Positions 52,073 through 61,658 are shown, counted from the stretch's first letter. The stretch is DNA of 61,696 bases from an uncultured Bacteroidales bacterium (GCA_900321715.1 ONXC01000011.1:1-61696), one strand, 5' to 3'. Notes: generated from the sequence alone by a model not told the origin. Numbers and translations: made by a program.

Positions 52073-53665
52073 ATGAATCCAAACGAATTTGACGTAATTA
52101 TCATAGGCGGTGGTATCACCGGGGCCGGAACGCAGAGAGACTGCGCCATGAGAGGCCTCAGGACCCTGCTTATTGAGCGTTCAGACATTGCAACAGGCGC
52201 TACGGGCCGTAATCACGGCCTCCTTCACAGCGGCGCGCGGTATGCAGTCAACGATTCAGAATCGGCCCGGGAATGTATTGAGGAGAATATGATCCTGAGG
52301 CGCATCGCATCCCACTGCATAGATGAGACCGACGGCCTTTTCATCACCCTCCCGGAAGATGACCTTGCATACCAGCAAACCTTTGTCCAGGCATGCCAGA
52401 ACGCGGGTATCAACGCAGAAATAATTGACCCTGACCTTGCCAGAAGGCTTGAGCCTTCCGTGAATCCTGCCCTCATAGGCGCAGTTCGCGTCCCTGACGG
52501 CAGCGTGGATCCCTTCCGCCTCTGCGCCGCCAACATGCTGGATGCAAAGCTCCACGGCGGCCAGGTGCGCCTCCAGACAGAGGTCACGGGCTTTATCCGT
52601 GAGGGAGACGCCATCATCGGCGTCCATACCCGTAACATTGCCGGTGAGGAGGCCGATTATTACGCCCCCGTCACCGTGAACGCCTGCGGAATCTGGGGCC
52701 ACGGCATTGCATCCCTTGCGGGCGTGAACGTTGGGATGTACCCCGCAAAGGGCGCGCTCCTCATCTTTGCCCACAGGGTGAACAACATGGTGATAAACCG
52801 CTGCAGAAAGCCTTCAAATGCCGATATCCTGGTGCCCGGAGACACCGTCTGCGTCATAGGAACAACCTCTACCCGCATCCCGTTCGAGGAATGCGACCAC
52901 GTTGCAGTAACGCCGGATGAAGTAACCCTCCTCATCACGGAAGGCGCAAAGCTTGCCCCTTCACTATCATCCACCAGGATCCTTCGCGCATATGCCGGTG
53001 TCCGTCCGCTTGTATCGGCCGATGACGACCCTACCGGCCGAAACATCTCCCGCGGCATTGTATGCCTTGACCATGAGGTGCGCGACGGCCTTAAGGGATT
53101 CATCACAATCACTGGCGGTAAGCTCATGACTTACAGGCTTATGGCAGAGATTGCAACCAATGCCGTCTGCCAGAAGCTGGGCATTGACAAGCCCTGCGAA
53201 ACCGCTACCACTCCCCTTCCCGGAAGTGAGGAGAAATCCTATGAGGCGGTGGCCCAGAAAATATGGGAAGCCCCTTCATCGGCCCAGAAGGCTGCTGCAT
53301 CCAGGATGGGCACAAGGGCGTCACGCCTCCGCACCGGAGACCGCCGCGACGACGCCCTCATCTGCGAATGCGAGGAAGTGTCCGTGGGTGAGATCAACGC
53401 CGCAATAGACCGCCTTGAGGTAAGCACCCTTACCGATCTTCGCCGGCGCACGCGCGTTGGCATGGGCACCTGCCAGGGAGAGTTCTGCGCCTGCCGCGCA
53501 GCCGGTCTCCTGGCCAAGGCCCACGGCTGCATAGAGCGGGAAAGGAAAGATCTGGCCAATTTCCTCCAGGAGCGCTGGAAGGGCAACTTCCCCATCGGCT
53601 GGGGAGACACTCTCCGTGAAGCGGAATACACTCAGTGGGTTTATAAACACGTGTTAGGCCTATGA
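52073..53665 (+). CDS. glpA: Anaerobic glycerol-3-phosphate dehydrogenase, subunit A
   Basis: GlpA is the FAD subunit of the GlpABC complex, which oxidises sn-glycerol 3-phosphate to dihydroxyacetone phosphate at the membrane. The ATG at 52073 is preferred over a TTG extension at 52049. The 530-residue product has the FAD motif IIIGGGITGAG, the family block GRNHGLLHSGARY and TITGGKLMTYRLMAE. A C-terminal BFD-like [2Fe-2S] domain carries the Cys residues in ICECEEVSVGE and GTCQGEFCACR. It overlaps glpB by 4 nt. Confidence 0.95.
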   Translation: MNPNEFDVIIIGGGITGAGTQRDCAMRGLRTLLIERSDIATGATGRNHGLLHSGARYAVNDSESARECIEENMILRRIASHCIDETDGLFITLPEDDLAYQQTFVQACQNAGINAEIIDPDLARRLEPSVNPALIGAVRVPDGSVDPFRLCAANMLDAKLHGGQVRLQTEVTGFIREGDAIIGVHTRNIAGEEADYYAPVTVNACGIWGHGIASLAGVNVGMYPAKGALLIFAHRVNNMVINRCRKPSNADILVPGDTVCVIGTTSTRIPFEECDHVAVTPDEVTLLITEGAKLAPSLSSTRILRAYAGVRPLVSADDDPTGRNISRGIVCLDHEVRDGLKGFITITGGKLMTYRLMAEIATNAVCQKLGIDKPCETATTPLPGSEEKSYEAVAQKIWEAPSSAQKAAASRMGTRASRLRTGDRRDDALICECEEVSVGEINAAIDRLEVSTLTDLRRRTRVGMGTCQGEFCACRAAGLLAKAHGCIERERKDLANFLQERWKGNFPIGWGDTLREAEYTQWVYKHVLGL

Positions 53666-54783
53666 AGTTCGATGTTGTTATAGTAGGTGGCGGCCTTGCC
53701 GGAATGGTGGCGGGCATAAGCCTCCAGAAAGCCGGTCTTTCAACGGCCATAATATCGGGCGGCCAGAACGCCCTGCACTTCTTCTCCGGAACGTTTGAAT
53801 CCCTTACGGTCCCGGAGCCCCGCCTCTCCACCCTTTTCCAGGAAGCGGGGATTCATGTCCACTATAAGGAAGGCGTACGCCTCATGCCTCTTGGCACCTT
53901 CCGTCCCAGTGCACTTTCACTTGAAGACATAAGCATTTTCGACTCTCCAAAAATCGGCCGTAAAGCCCTTGTGGTCAATTTCCTTGGCTATCACGACTTC
54001 TTCTCCTCCTTCCTTGCCGACGGCCTTGAAAAAGAGGGTATGGAGTGCCGCATACGCTTTATCTCGCTGCCGGAACTGGAACAGCTCCAGCTCTCGCCCT
54101 CGGAGATGCGCTCAGTCCAGATTGCCCGCAAGATGGACCGCGTGTGGGAGAAGGTTGTGCAGGAGGTACGCGTGCTCCTGAAGGATGAGGACACAGTGGT
54201 CCTCCCCCAGGTTTTCGGCCTTCTGGACCCTTCCGTTCCCAGCCGTATCCGCCAGGGCATCCCCGCCCAGGTGGTGTTTGCCGGAACCATGCCCCCGTCC
54301 GTCCCGGGAATCCGCACACAGATGCTCCTAAAACGCCGTTTTGAGGTGCTGGGAGGCACTTTCCTGGCCGGCGACGAAGCCATTGAGGCTCACATCCATG
54401 AGGGTGTGGTGCATAGCGTCGTGACGCGTAACCTTGACTCCCATTACATAGAGGGTAAATGGTTTATCCTTGCAACCGGCGGATATTTCTCAAAGGGCCT
54501 GAGGAGTAATCCCTTTGAGGTGTCGGAGCCCGTATTCGGCCTTGACGTAGAAAGCGCCCCAGACCGCAATGAGTGGTACAATCCTTCCTTTGCGGGAGAC
54601 CAGCCTTATATGGGATACGGCGTGAAGACGGATCCTTCCCTCCACGGCTACCGTGAGGGCTCTCCCCTTCAGAACCTCTTTGCCATAGGCTCCGTCCTTG
54701 GCACCACACGTCCGGAATTCGGTTCAGCAGCCGGAATGGCAATCAATTCCGCCTTTGCGGCCGTAGATCAAATCTTGAAATAG
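53662..54783 (+). CDS. glpB: Anaerobic glycerol-3-phosphate dehydrogenase, subunit B
   Basis: GlpB is the second flavin-binding subunit and probably passes electrons from GlpA to GlpC. The 373-residue product begins with a Rossmann FMN/FAD motif (VVIVGGGLAGMVAGISL). It has GQNALHFFSGTFESL and FILATGGYFSKGL, and ends with RPEFGSAAGMAINSAF, all typical of GlpB. The length is slightly below that of E. coli GlpB (419). It overlaps glpA by 4 nt and is 2 nt from glpC, so the three subunits are probably made in step. Confidence 0.94.
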   Translation: MKFDVVIVGGGLAGMVAGISLQKAGLSTAIISGGQNALHFFSGTFESLTVPEPRLSTLFQEAGIHVHYKEGVRLMPLGTFRPSALSLEDISIFDSPKIGRKALVVNFLGYHDFFSSFLADGLEKEGMECRIRFISLPELEQLQLSPSEMRSVQIARKMDRVWEKVVQEVRVLLKDEDTVVLPQVFGLLDPSVPSRIRQGIPAQVVFAGTMPPSVPGIRTQMLLKRRFEVLGGTFLAGDEAIEAHIHEGVVHSVVTRNLDSHYIEGKWFILATGGYFSKGLRSNPFEVSEPVFGLDVESAPDRNEWYNPSFAGDQPYMGYGVKTDPSLHGYREGSPLQNLFAIGSVLGTTRPEFGSAAGMAINSAFAAVDQILK

Positions 54784-54785
54784 AC

Positions 54786-56003
54786 ATGGCAAAGCTTCAG
54801 GAATATACTTCCAGTTCCCACAACTTTGAGGAATGCATGAAGTGCACGGTGTGCACCGCATACTGTCCAGTACTGCAGGTGAATCCCCTCTACCCCGGTC
54901 CCAAGCAGGCCGGCCCTGACGGAGAGCGCCTGCGCCTCAAGGACCCTTACTTTTTCAACTATGCGCTCAAGTACTGCCTCAATTGCAAGCGCTGCGAGGT
55001 AGCCTGCCCGTCCGGGGTGGATGTGGCCGATCTAATCCAGAGCGCCCGCATAAAGTACGAGAAACAACCCCCCAAGCTCCGTGACGTGATGCTGGCCAAT
55101 ACCGATTTCATGGGCACAATGGCGCGTCCGTTTGCCCCTATCGTTAACGGCGTCACGGGACTTGGAGTCACCAAGCAGGCCCTTGACTGGACGCTTGCAA
55201 TTGACCGTCACCGTACCTTCCCCAAATACAGCGCCCGCAGCTTCGAGGGCTGGCTCAAGCGCCGCCGCAAGGAGCAGGCCGCTTTTCCTGAGCAGGTGGC
55301 ATATTTCCACGGCTGCTACGTGAACTACAACTATCCCCAGCTTGGCAAGGACCTTGTGAAGGTTCTCAATGCCCTTGGCGTTGGCGTTCAGCTCCTTGAA
55401 AAGGAAAAGTGCTGCGGAATTGCCCTCATCACAAACGGGCTTTCAAAGCAGGCAACAAAGCAGGCAACCCATAATGTCGAGGTACTCAAAAAGGCAGTTG
55501 TTGATGCCGGGCTAAAGGTGATAACCACATCTTCAACCTGCACGCTCACCCTCCGTGATGAATACCCCAACCTCCTTGGAGTGGACAATTCCGAGGTAAG
55601 GGATGCCATCCAGATGGCCGTGCGCTTCATCTTTGAGAAGCTTGAAAAAGGCGCCACGCTTAAGTTTAAGGCCGATTACCACAAGAAGGTAGCCTACCAC
55701 GTCCCCTGCCATATGGAAAAGCTTGGATGGGGCGTTTTCACGGAGAAACTCCTGAGGATGATTCCGGGGGTGGAGTTCACGCTCCTTGAATCGGCCTGCT
55801 GCGGAATTGCCGGCACCTACGGCTTCAAGAAAGAGAACTATGAGTCCTCCCAGGCCATAGGCGCCGCCCTCTTTGAGCAGATAAAGAACGTCAATCCTGA
55901 CGTTGTTGCCTGCGACTGCGAAACCTGCAAATGGCAGATAGAGATGAGCACAGGCTACACGGTTATGAATCCAATATCAATTTTAGCAGAAGCTATTGAG
56001 TAA
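54786..56003 (+). CDS. glpC: Anaerobic glycerol-3-phosphate dehydrogenase, subunit C
   Basis: GlpC is the iron-sulfur subunit that anchors the complex and hands electrons to the quinone pool. The 405-residue product has two 4Fe-4S sites, CMKCTVCTAYCP and CLNCKRCEVACP, in the first 80 residues. Two CCG domains follow (YFHGCYVNYNYP...KEKCCG, and YHVPCHMEKLG...SACCGIAGTYG). No transmembrane helix is seen, as in other GlpC. The glycerophosphodiesterase gene starts 1 nt after its stop. Confidence 0.95.
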   Translation: MAKLQEYTSSSHNFEECMKCTVCTAYCPVLQVNPLYPGPKQAGPDGERLRLKDPYFFNYALKYCLNCKRCEVACPSGVDVADLIQSARIKYEKQPPKLRDVMLANTDFMGTMARPFAPIVNGVTGLGVTKQALDWTLAIDRHRTFPKYSARSFEGWLKRRRKEQAAFPEQVAYFHGCYVNYNYPQLGKDLVKVLNALGVGVQLLEKEKCCGIALITNGLSKQATKQATHNVEVLKKAVVDAGLKVITTSSTCTLTLRDEYPNLLGVDNSEVRDAIQMAVRFIFEKLEKGATLKFKADYHKKVAYHVPCHMEKLGWGVFTEKLLRMIPGVEFTLLESACCGIAGTYGFKKENYESSQAIGAALFEQIKNVNPDVVACDCETCKWQIEMSTGYTVMNPISILAEAIE

Positions 56004-56004
56004 T

Positions 56005-56886
56005 ATGAAAAAACTTCTTCTTCCCCTTGTTGTAATGGCTGCAGTATCATGCGGCACATCGGCCCCTCACGGTCCCATTGACGTACAGGCCCACCGCGGA
56101 GGCGCCGGACTGTATCCGGAGAACACCATCCCCGCAATGAAAAACGCCCTGGACATGGACGTGAATACCCTGGAGTTTGACCTCCATCTGTCATCAGACC
56201 TTCAGGTGGTGGTTTCCCATGACCCCTATTTCCATGAGCGCTATTCCACACGCCCGGACGGCTCACTTGTAAAGAAGGGAGATCCCAAGGAATACCTCTT
56301 CACAATGCCCTACGACAGCATAGCAAGGTATGATGTAGGCCTGAGGCACGTAGACCGCTGGCCTGACCAGGTGAAGGTTGCCGTGGCAAAGCCCCTGGCA
56401 TCGGAGCTCATAGATTTCACGGAAAGCTACGCCAAGAGCCCCGTGAACTACAACATTGAGATAAAGTCCGTAGATGATGAAGGCGAAGGCACTCTGTGGC
56501 CGGATTACAAGACTTTCTGCGACGTCTGCATTCCCCTCCTCCTTTCAAAGAATCTTGGGGATAGACTCATTGTCCAGAGCTTTGACACCCGCGCACTCAA
56601 TTACATCCATGAGAAATGGCCTGAGGTAACCCTTTCATATCTTACCGAACCCTTCGACGGCGGAAACATCGAAAAACTCCTTGGGAATCTTGACTTTGTC
56701 CCTCAGTGGTGGAGTCCGGAATCCCATGTAGTCACAAAGAAAAACGTGGCCTGGTGCCATGCTCACGGCATTGGAGTAGTGCCCTGGACCGTAGACAGCA
56801 AGGCCGAGATGCGCCGTATGGTAAAGTGCGGCGTGGAAGCCATCATCTCCAACTATCCTGACCGTCTGATTGAAGTAGTAAGATAA
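56005..56886 (+). CDS. glpQ: Glycerophosphodiester phosphodiesterase lipoprotein
   Basis: This enzyme splits glycerophosphodiesters (deacylated phospholipids) into G3P and an alcohol. The start at 56005 gives a lipoprotein signal (MAAVSC), so it acts in the periplasm or at the outer membrane. The 293-residue product shows the GDPD motifs: HRGGAGLYPENT with catalytic His, the Glu in LEFDLHLS, VVSHDPYF with the second His, and the metal-binding Glu in NIEIKSV. It is placed just before glpT, which would import the released G3P. Confidence 0.93.
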   Translation: MKKLLLPLVVMAAVSCGTSAPHGPIDVQAHRGGAGLYPENTIPAMKNALDMDVNTLEFDLHLSSDLQVVVSHDPYFHERYSTRPDGSLVKKGDPKEYLFTMPYDSIARYDVGLRHVDRWPDQVKVAVAKPLASELIDFTESYAKSPVNYNIEIKSVDDEGEGTLWPDYKTFCDVCIPLLLSKNLGDRLIVQSFDTRALNYIHEKWPEVTLSYLTEPFDGGNIEKLLGNLDFVPQWWSPESHVVTKKNVAWCHAHGIGVVPWTVDSKAEMRRMVKCGVEAIISNYPDRLIEVVR

Positions 56887-58259
56887 TGCTCAGTTTCCTT
56901 CGTCAACCCGCTTACCTCCCCGCCCAGACCGGCCCGGAGGCCGATGCAAAATACAAACGCATGCGCCTGCAGGTATTCCTTGGCGCATTCATCGGCTATG
57001 CCGGCTTCTACCTTGTGCGTAAGAACCTCTCGCTGGCCATTCCCTTCATGGCACCCCTCGGGTTCCAGAAGGCGGAACTTGGCTTTGTGCTTGGTATCAA
57101 CGCCGCCGCGTACGCCCTTTCAAAATTCCTGATGGGAAGCGTCTCCGACCGCTCAAACGCCCGTGTTTTCCTTCCCCTGGGGCTTATCCTCAGCGCCCTG
57201 TCAATGGCGTTTATGATAGTTCCCATCAAGTATTTAGGGGCCGATAACAAGGCCCTTGCAATAGTTGTGATGGGTATCCTGAATGCCTGCGTGGGCTGGT
57301 TCAACGGCATGGGCTGGCCTCCATGCGGCCGAGTCATGACGCACTGGTTCTCTCCCGGGGAACGCGGCACCATGATGAGCATCTGGAACTGCGCCCATAA
57401 CGTGGGCGGTGGCCTTGTGGGCCTTATGGCCACATACGGAGCCATCTGGTTCGGAAGCTGGTTCTACGGTGCCCACACGGAACTTTACTTCCTAATCGGC
57501 ACATTTGCTTTCCCCGCGGCGGTTGCGCTTATGGTGGCCGTGCTGGCTTTTGTGCTTCTGCGCGATACGCCCCAGTCCTGCGGCCTGCAGTCCGTGGAGG
57601 CATGGCGCAATGACTACCCCAAGAACTATTCAGAAAAGCATGAAGAGACGTTATCGGCCAAAGATATCTTCTTCAAGTACGTCCTTAACAACAAGTTCCT
57701 GTGGTTCATAGCCCTTGCCAACGCGTTTGTGTATATGGTGCGTTACGGCTGCCTTGACTGGGCCCCTACCCTCCTTACGGAAAAGGGCATAGACATCAAG
57801 TCAATGGGCTGGGCATATTCGGCCTATGAATTTGCCGCCATTCCCGGCACCATCATCTGCGGATGGCTTTCAGATAAGGTTTTCCACGGCCGCCGCGCCC
57901 TTCCCACCATCATCTTCATGGCCCTTGTGCTGGTGTTCGTGGTGCTCTACTGGCAGTTCATGGACAACATCACCGTGGTTATGATCTGCCTTATCGGCAT
58001 TGGATTCTTCATCTACGGTCCTGTGATGCTCATCGGCGTACAGGCACTGGACTTGGCTCCAAAGAACGCCGCAGGCACCGCCGCCGGCCTTACGGGCTTC
58101 TTCGGCTACTTCTTCGGGACCTTCCTCCTTGCCAACTGGATCCTTGGCCTTGTGGCTCAGTCCATGGGCTGGAACTCCACGTTTGTGCTTCTCATCGCCG
58201 CCTGCATCCTCTCCATGCTCTTCATGGGCCTCACCCTAAAGGAGGAACGAAAAGGCTGA
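56886..58259 (+). CDS. glpT: Glycerol-3-phosphate transporter (MFS, organophosphate:Pi antiporter)
   Basis: GlpT exchanges external G3P for internal phosphate across the inner membrane. The 457-residue product has about 12 membrane helices and the family hallmark FIGYAGFYLVRKNLSLAIP. The conserved block GWFNGMGWPPCGRVMTHWF carries one substrate-binding Arg, as in GlpT/UhpT. An MFS motif KFLMGSVSDRSNARVF is also present. The first base of its ATG is the last base of the glpQ stop (TAATG). A strong terminator follows. Confidence 0.94.
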   Translation: MLSFLRQPAYLPAQTGPEADAKYKRMRLQVFLGAFIGYAGFYLVRKNLSLAIPFMAPLGFQKAELGFVLGINAAAYALSKFLMGSVSDRSNARVFLPLGLILSALSMAFMIVPIKYLGADNKALAIVVMGILNACVGWFNGMGWPPCGRVMTHWFSPGERGTMMSIWNCAHNVGGGLVGLMATYGAIWFGSWFYGAHTELYFLIGTFAFPAAVALMVAVLAFVLLRDTPQSCGLQSVEAWRNDYPKNYSEKHEETLSAKDIFFKYVLNNKFLWFIALANAFVYMVRYGCLDWAPTLLTEKGIDIKSMGWAYSAYEFAAIPGTIICGWLSDKVFHGRRALPTIIFMALVLVFVVLYWQFMDNITVVMICLIGIGFFIYGPVMLIGVQALDLAPKNAAGTAAGLTGFFGYFFGTFLLANWILGLVAQSMGWNSTFVLLIAACILSMLFMGLTLKEERKG

Positions 58260-58299
58260 GTTGTACCGTAGAATACAACTGACTGGTTTATAGCCAGTT

Positions 58300-58341
58300 A
58301 TACAAAAATCCCTATGTGAAAACACATAGGGATTTTTGTAT
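58300..58341. terminator. Bidirectional terminator between glpT and glpF (19-bp perfect stem)
   Basis: 58300-58318 and 58323-58341 are perfect reverse complements with an AAAA loop. The flanks provide an A/T tract in both directions (ATACAAAAATCCC... GGGATTTTTGTAT). It separates the convergent glp operons. Confidence 0.96.
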
Positions 58342-58374
58342 AAACAACAGTGTATCAGTAACTTACATTCTACA

Positions 58375-59115
58375 CTAGAAAACCAGCAGGAACAGGCCTG
58401 CAGCCAGGGCGGCGCCTGTCATAGGGCCGCAGACGGGAACCCAGCTGTACCACCAGCCGCTTTCGCCTTTACCCTCGATGGGAAGGATAGCGTGAGCGCA
58501 GCGGGGACTGAGGTCACGGGCGGGATTCAGGGCATAACCTGTTGTTGCGCCAAGGGACATACCCAGGGACATGATGAGGCAGGTTACGGGCCAAGAGCCG
58601 ATAGCGCCAGTTGAAGCGCACACGGGACCAACCTGGAAGGCATTGCCCTGGGTGCCGATTGCAAGGATCACGAATACAAGCACGCAGGTTGCAATTACCT
58701 CAGAGAGGAAGTTCCTCCAGGGATTTGCAATGGCAGGCATGGTGCAGAATGTGCCAAGCATGGTGTCGGGTTCAGAAGCAGTTGCCTTGTAGTGGTCCTT
58801 GTAGAACAGCCACACAAGCACTGCACCCACAAAACCGCCCAGCATCTGGGCCACAATATAACCAAGCACAAGGTCCCAGCCAAACTTGCCGGCAATGGCA
58901 AGGCCAAGGGTTACGGCGGGGTTGAGGTGAGCGCCGGAAGAGGGACCTGCAATGAGGACACCCATCATGACGGCAAGGCCCCAGCCAAGTGTAATCACCA
59001 CCCAGCCTGCACCTTTTGCCTTACTCTTATTGAGAGAACATGCCGCGCAGACACCGTCGCCCAGCAGCACCAGCACCAGAGTGCCGATAAATTCAAATAT
59101 AAAAGCGGGATTCAT
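58375..59115 (-). CDS. glpF: Glycerol uptake facilitator (MIP/aquaporin family)
   Basis: GlpF is an inner-membrane channel for glycerol. The 246-residue product has six membrane helices plus the two half-helix signatures, HLNPAVTLGLA near 63 and LNPARDLSPR near 200. The Asp after the second NPAR is the residue that distinguishes glycerol facilitators from water-only aquaporins. The gene follows glpK by 2 nt, so the pair forms an operon in the order glpK-glpF. Confidence 0.95.
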   Translation of the reverse strand: MNPAFIFEFIGTLVLVLLGDGVCAACSLNKSKAKGAGWVVITLGWGLAVMMGVLIAGPSSGAHLNPAVTLGLAIAGKFGWDLVLGYIVAQMLGGFVGAVLVWLFYKDHYKATASEPDTMLGTFCTMPAIANPWRNFLSEVIATCVLVFVILAIGTQGNAFQVGPVCASTGAIGSWPVTCLIMSLGMSLGATTGYALNPARDLSPRCAHAILPIEGKGESGWWYSWVPVCGPMTGAALAAGLFLLVF

Positions 59116-59117
59116 AG

Positions 59118-60602
59118 TTATTTTTTAGTTATCGTTCTTGAAATTGCATCGGCCCAGCCTTCACGTGCGGCGGTCATGTCAGCGCCGGTGGGAGTGAATG
59201 TGCGGTCGGCCTGCCACTGCTGCTTGATCTCCTCCAGGGAGCCCCAGAAGCCCACTGCAAGGCCTGCAAGGTACGCTGCGCCCATGGCTGTGGTCTCAAC
59301 TACACGGGGACGCACTACGGTGGTGTCAAGGACATCGGCCTGGAACTGCATCATGAGGTTATTGGCCGATGCTCCGCCGTCTACCTTCAGCTCTGCCAGC
59401 TTCACGCCTGCGTCACGCTCCATTGCACGGACGATGTCCATGGTCTGGAAGGCGATGCCTTCAAGGGCTGCACGGGCAATGTGAGCCGCAGTTGTGCCGC
59501 GGGTGATGCCGCAGATGACGCCGTGGGCGTACTGGTCCCAGTAAGGGGCCCCCATGCCGGTGAGGGCTGGCACAAAGTACACGCCGCCGTTGTCAGGGAC
59601 AGATGCTGCAAGTGCCTCTACCTCAGAGGAGCTCTTGATTACGCCAAGGCCGTCACGGAGCCACTGCACTACGCTTCCGCCCACGAAGATGGAGCCTTCA
59701 AGCGCGTAATTCACGGTGTCCCCTATCTTCCAGGCAACCGTAGTGAGGAGGTTGTTCATGGAAAGGATGGGCTCCTTGCCGGTATTCATAAGGAGGAAGC
59801 AGCCGGTACCATAGGTGTTCTTTACAGAACCCGGAGCGGTGCACATCTGGCCGAAGAGAGCGGCCTGCTGGTCACCGGCAATACCGGAAATTGGGACCTC
59901 ATGGGCAAAGATGGTGGTTTTGGTGTAACCGTAAACCTCTGACGACGAGCACACCCTGGGCATCATGGAAAGCGGAACGTCCAGAAGGTCAAGAAGCTCC
60001 GGATCCCACTCAAGGGTGTTGATGTTGAAGAGCATGGTACGGGAGGCATTGGACACATCAGTGATGTGCACCTCTCCCCTTGTGAGCTGCCATACAAGCC
60101 AGGAATCTACGGTACCGAAGCGAAGCTTGCCGGCACTTGCCTTCTCACGTGCACCTGGAACGTTGTCAAGAATCCATTTGATCTTGGTGCCGGAGAAATA
60201 GGCATCTATGATAAGGCCAGTCTTACGGCGGATCTTCTCCACAAGGCCCTGTGCCTTCAGGGTGTCGCAGAACTCAGATGTGCGGCGGTCCTGCCACACT
60301 ATGGCGTTATAGACGGGAAGGCCGGTCTCTGCGTCCCACACAATTGTGGTTTCCCTCTGGTTTGTAATGCCGATACCTGCAATGTCAAGGCCGTTGATTC
60401 CTATCTTGGAGATGGCCTGGGCAATGACTGCGGCCTCTGACGACCATATTTCCATGGGGTCATGCTCCACCCAGCCGGGTTTGGGGAAATGCTGGGTGAA
60501 CTCCTGCTGGGCGCTGGAGCAGATGTTGCCGTTGTGGTCAAAGACGATGGCCCTGGAGGAACTGGTTCCCTGGTCAAGGGCAAGGACGTATTTCTTACTC
60601 AT
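59118..60602 (-). CDS. glpK: Glycerol kinase
   Basis: GlpK phosphorylates glycerol to sn-glycerol 3-phosphate with ATP, trapping it in the cytosol. The 494-residue product is full length for the FGGY kinase family. Visible motifs are [16 protein letters not shown] (phosphate loop), [13 protein letters not shown], the catalytic Asp in [26 protein letters not shown] and [14 protein letters not shown]. The ATG lies 17 nt after a terminator-like hairpin (60620-60636), with little room for a promoter between. Confidence 0.97.
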   Translation of the reverse strand: MSKKYVLALDQGTSSSRAIVFDHNGNICSSAQQEFTQHFPKPGWVEHDPMEIWSSEAAVIAQAISKIGINGLDIAGIGITNQRETTIVWDAETGLPVYNAIVWQDRRTSEFCDTLKAQGLVEKIRRKTGLIIDAYFSGTKIKWILDNVPGAREKASAGKLRFGTVDSWLVWQLTRGEVHITDVSNASRTMLFNINTLEWDPELLDLLDVPLSMMPRVCSSSEVYGYTKTTIFAHEVPISGIAGDQQAALFGQMCTAPGSVKNTYGTGCFLLMNTGKEPILSMNNLLTTVAWKIGDTVNYALEGSIFVGGSVVQWLRDGLGVIKSSSEVEALAASVPDNGGVYFVPALTGMGAPYWDQYAHGVICGITRGTTAAHIARAALEGIAFQTMDIVRAMERDAGVKLAELKVDGGASANNLMMQFQADVLDTTVVRPRVVETTAMGAAYLAGLAVGFWGSLEEIKQQWQADRTFTPTGADMTAAREGWADAISRTITKK

Positions 60603-60607
60603 AATGC

Positions 60608-60636
60608 AAAAAACAGAGACCCCTCTGGCAGAGGGG
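60608..60636 (-). terminator. Terminator or attenuator hairpin just before glpK
   Basis: On the minus strand CCCCTCT (60636-60630) pairs with AGAGGGG (60626-60620) around GCC, followed by TCTCTG and six T residues (60613-60608). The T-run ends 5 nt before the glpK ATG. It can terminate transcripts coming from the hydrolase gene and may also control glpK. Confidence 0.78.
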
Positions 60637-60647
60637 CCTCAGTAGAA

Positions 60648-61658
60648 CTATTTGTTAACGATATAACCTCTGTTTGTGCCGTCCGGATAGATTCCAAGGG
60701 AAATCATGTTCCTGACGGTCTTGAGGAAGTTCAGTACCCTTGCCTTGTAAGCGGCAGGATCCTTCTGGAAGGAGTTAGCGTGAACTGCGCCGGGGCACAC
60801 GTACATTTCCTTGTAACCGTGCTTCTTTGCGTCATAGTTCTTCTGGAGGTGGCTGAACGGGACAAAGTCGTCGGCGTCACCGTGGATGAAGAGCATGGGG
60901 ACGGTGCTCTTTTTGAGCTGCTCAACTGAAGAAGCCTCCCAGAAGCCCCAGTTGTATTTCTTCTTGGCCACGAGGGATGCGCTCTGGAGTACATCCGGAG
61001 GGATGAAACCGAAGCTGTCCTTACGGTTCTTGTTGAACTGGGATACCACGGAAGTGTAGCCGCAGTCTTCAACAATTGCCTTCACATACTCAGGGAGCTC
61101 ATCTCCGGAAGCCATCATGACGGTTGCACCGCCCATGGATACGCCGTGGAACACCATGAAGTCGTCGTTGAAGATCTTGTGGGCTTCCTTTGCCCAGATT
61201 TCAAGGTCAAGGCGGTCGAACCAGCCCATCTGGATTTCATCACCCTCTGAATAACCGTGATACTGAAGATCCGGGAACAGGACATTGTAGTTGAATTCAT
61301 CCCTGTACATGCGTACAAGATAGAGGAACACGAAGTGGTTGTCTCCGTAGCCATGGACTACGATTGCGGTGCCCTGGGCGTTGTCCGGGTCCTTTGCAGG
61401 TACGTAGCAGGCGTGGATGTTCTTGTTGTCCCAGCTGGTAGTCCAAACGTCCTTAAGGATGCCCTGGGCCTTGAGGCCGTCGTACCAGGCCGTTGAGCCG
61501 GGAAGGAGGGAATCCGCCTTTTCGCGGGTGCGGTCTATATCGGCCACGCCGTGCACTGAAGGTGTAAGCGCATAGCTGGACATGAACTTACCGGCAAGGC
61601 AGCCGCTGAGGGAAAGGGCCATCAGGCCGATGGCCATCACATTGAAAATCCTTTTCAT
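60648..61658 (-). CDS. Alpha/beta-hydrolase lipoprotein
   Basis: The 336-residue product has a lipoprotein signal (LSLSGC) and an alpha/beta-hydrolase fold. HGYGDN is the likely oxyanion region, HGVSMGGAT the nucleophile elbow (Ser), HGDADDFVP the Asp region and GAVHANS the His. Relatives are labelled esterase, acylglycerol lipase or BAAT-like hydrolase; the substrate is unknown. It follows the partial outer-membrane protein gene by 5 nt and ends before the hairpin upstream of glpK. A lipase role would fit the nearby glycerol genes, but this is conjecture. Confidence 0.82.
   Translation of the reverse strand: MKRIFNVMAIGLMALSLSGCLAGKFMSSYALTPSVHGVADIDRTREKADSLLPGSTAWYDGLKAQGILKDVWTTSWDNKNIHACYVPAKDPDNAQGTAIVVHGYGDNHFVFLYLVRMYRDEFNYNVLFPDLQYHGYSEGDEIQMGWFDRLDLEIWAKEAHKIFNDDFMVFHGVSMGGATVMMASGDELPEYVKAIVEDCGYTSVVSQFNKNRKDSFGFIPPDVLQSASLVAKKKYNWGFWEASSVEQLKKSTVPMLFIHGDADDFVPFSHLQKNYDAKKHGYKEMYVCPGAVHANSFQKDPAAYKARVLNFLKTVRNMISLGIYPDGTNRGYIVNK

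Larger units (their letters stand above)
1468..61631. repeat. Dispersed heptamer GGCCGAT / ATCGGCC, about 80 copies
   Basis: By eye I count 39 GGCCGAT and 44 ATCGGCC on the plus strand, the first at 1468-1474 and the last at 61625-61631. Two overlap head to head at 53014-53023 (ATCGGCCGAT). About 8 are expected by chance. Nearly all lie inside genes, in several reading frames (Ala-Asp as GCC GAT, Ser-Ala as TCG GCC, Ile-Gly as ATC GGC C). No copies were seen at about 17.6-21.2, 29.2-35.4 or 37.2-42.0 kb. The counts may be off by a few. Confidence 0.8.

Noticed and set aside
1468-61631. Heptamer GGCCGAT as an FtsK-orienting (KOPS) or Chi sequence
   Set aside because: Those signals are strongly biased to one strand along a replichore; here the two orientations are nearly equal.
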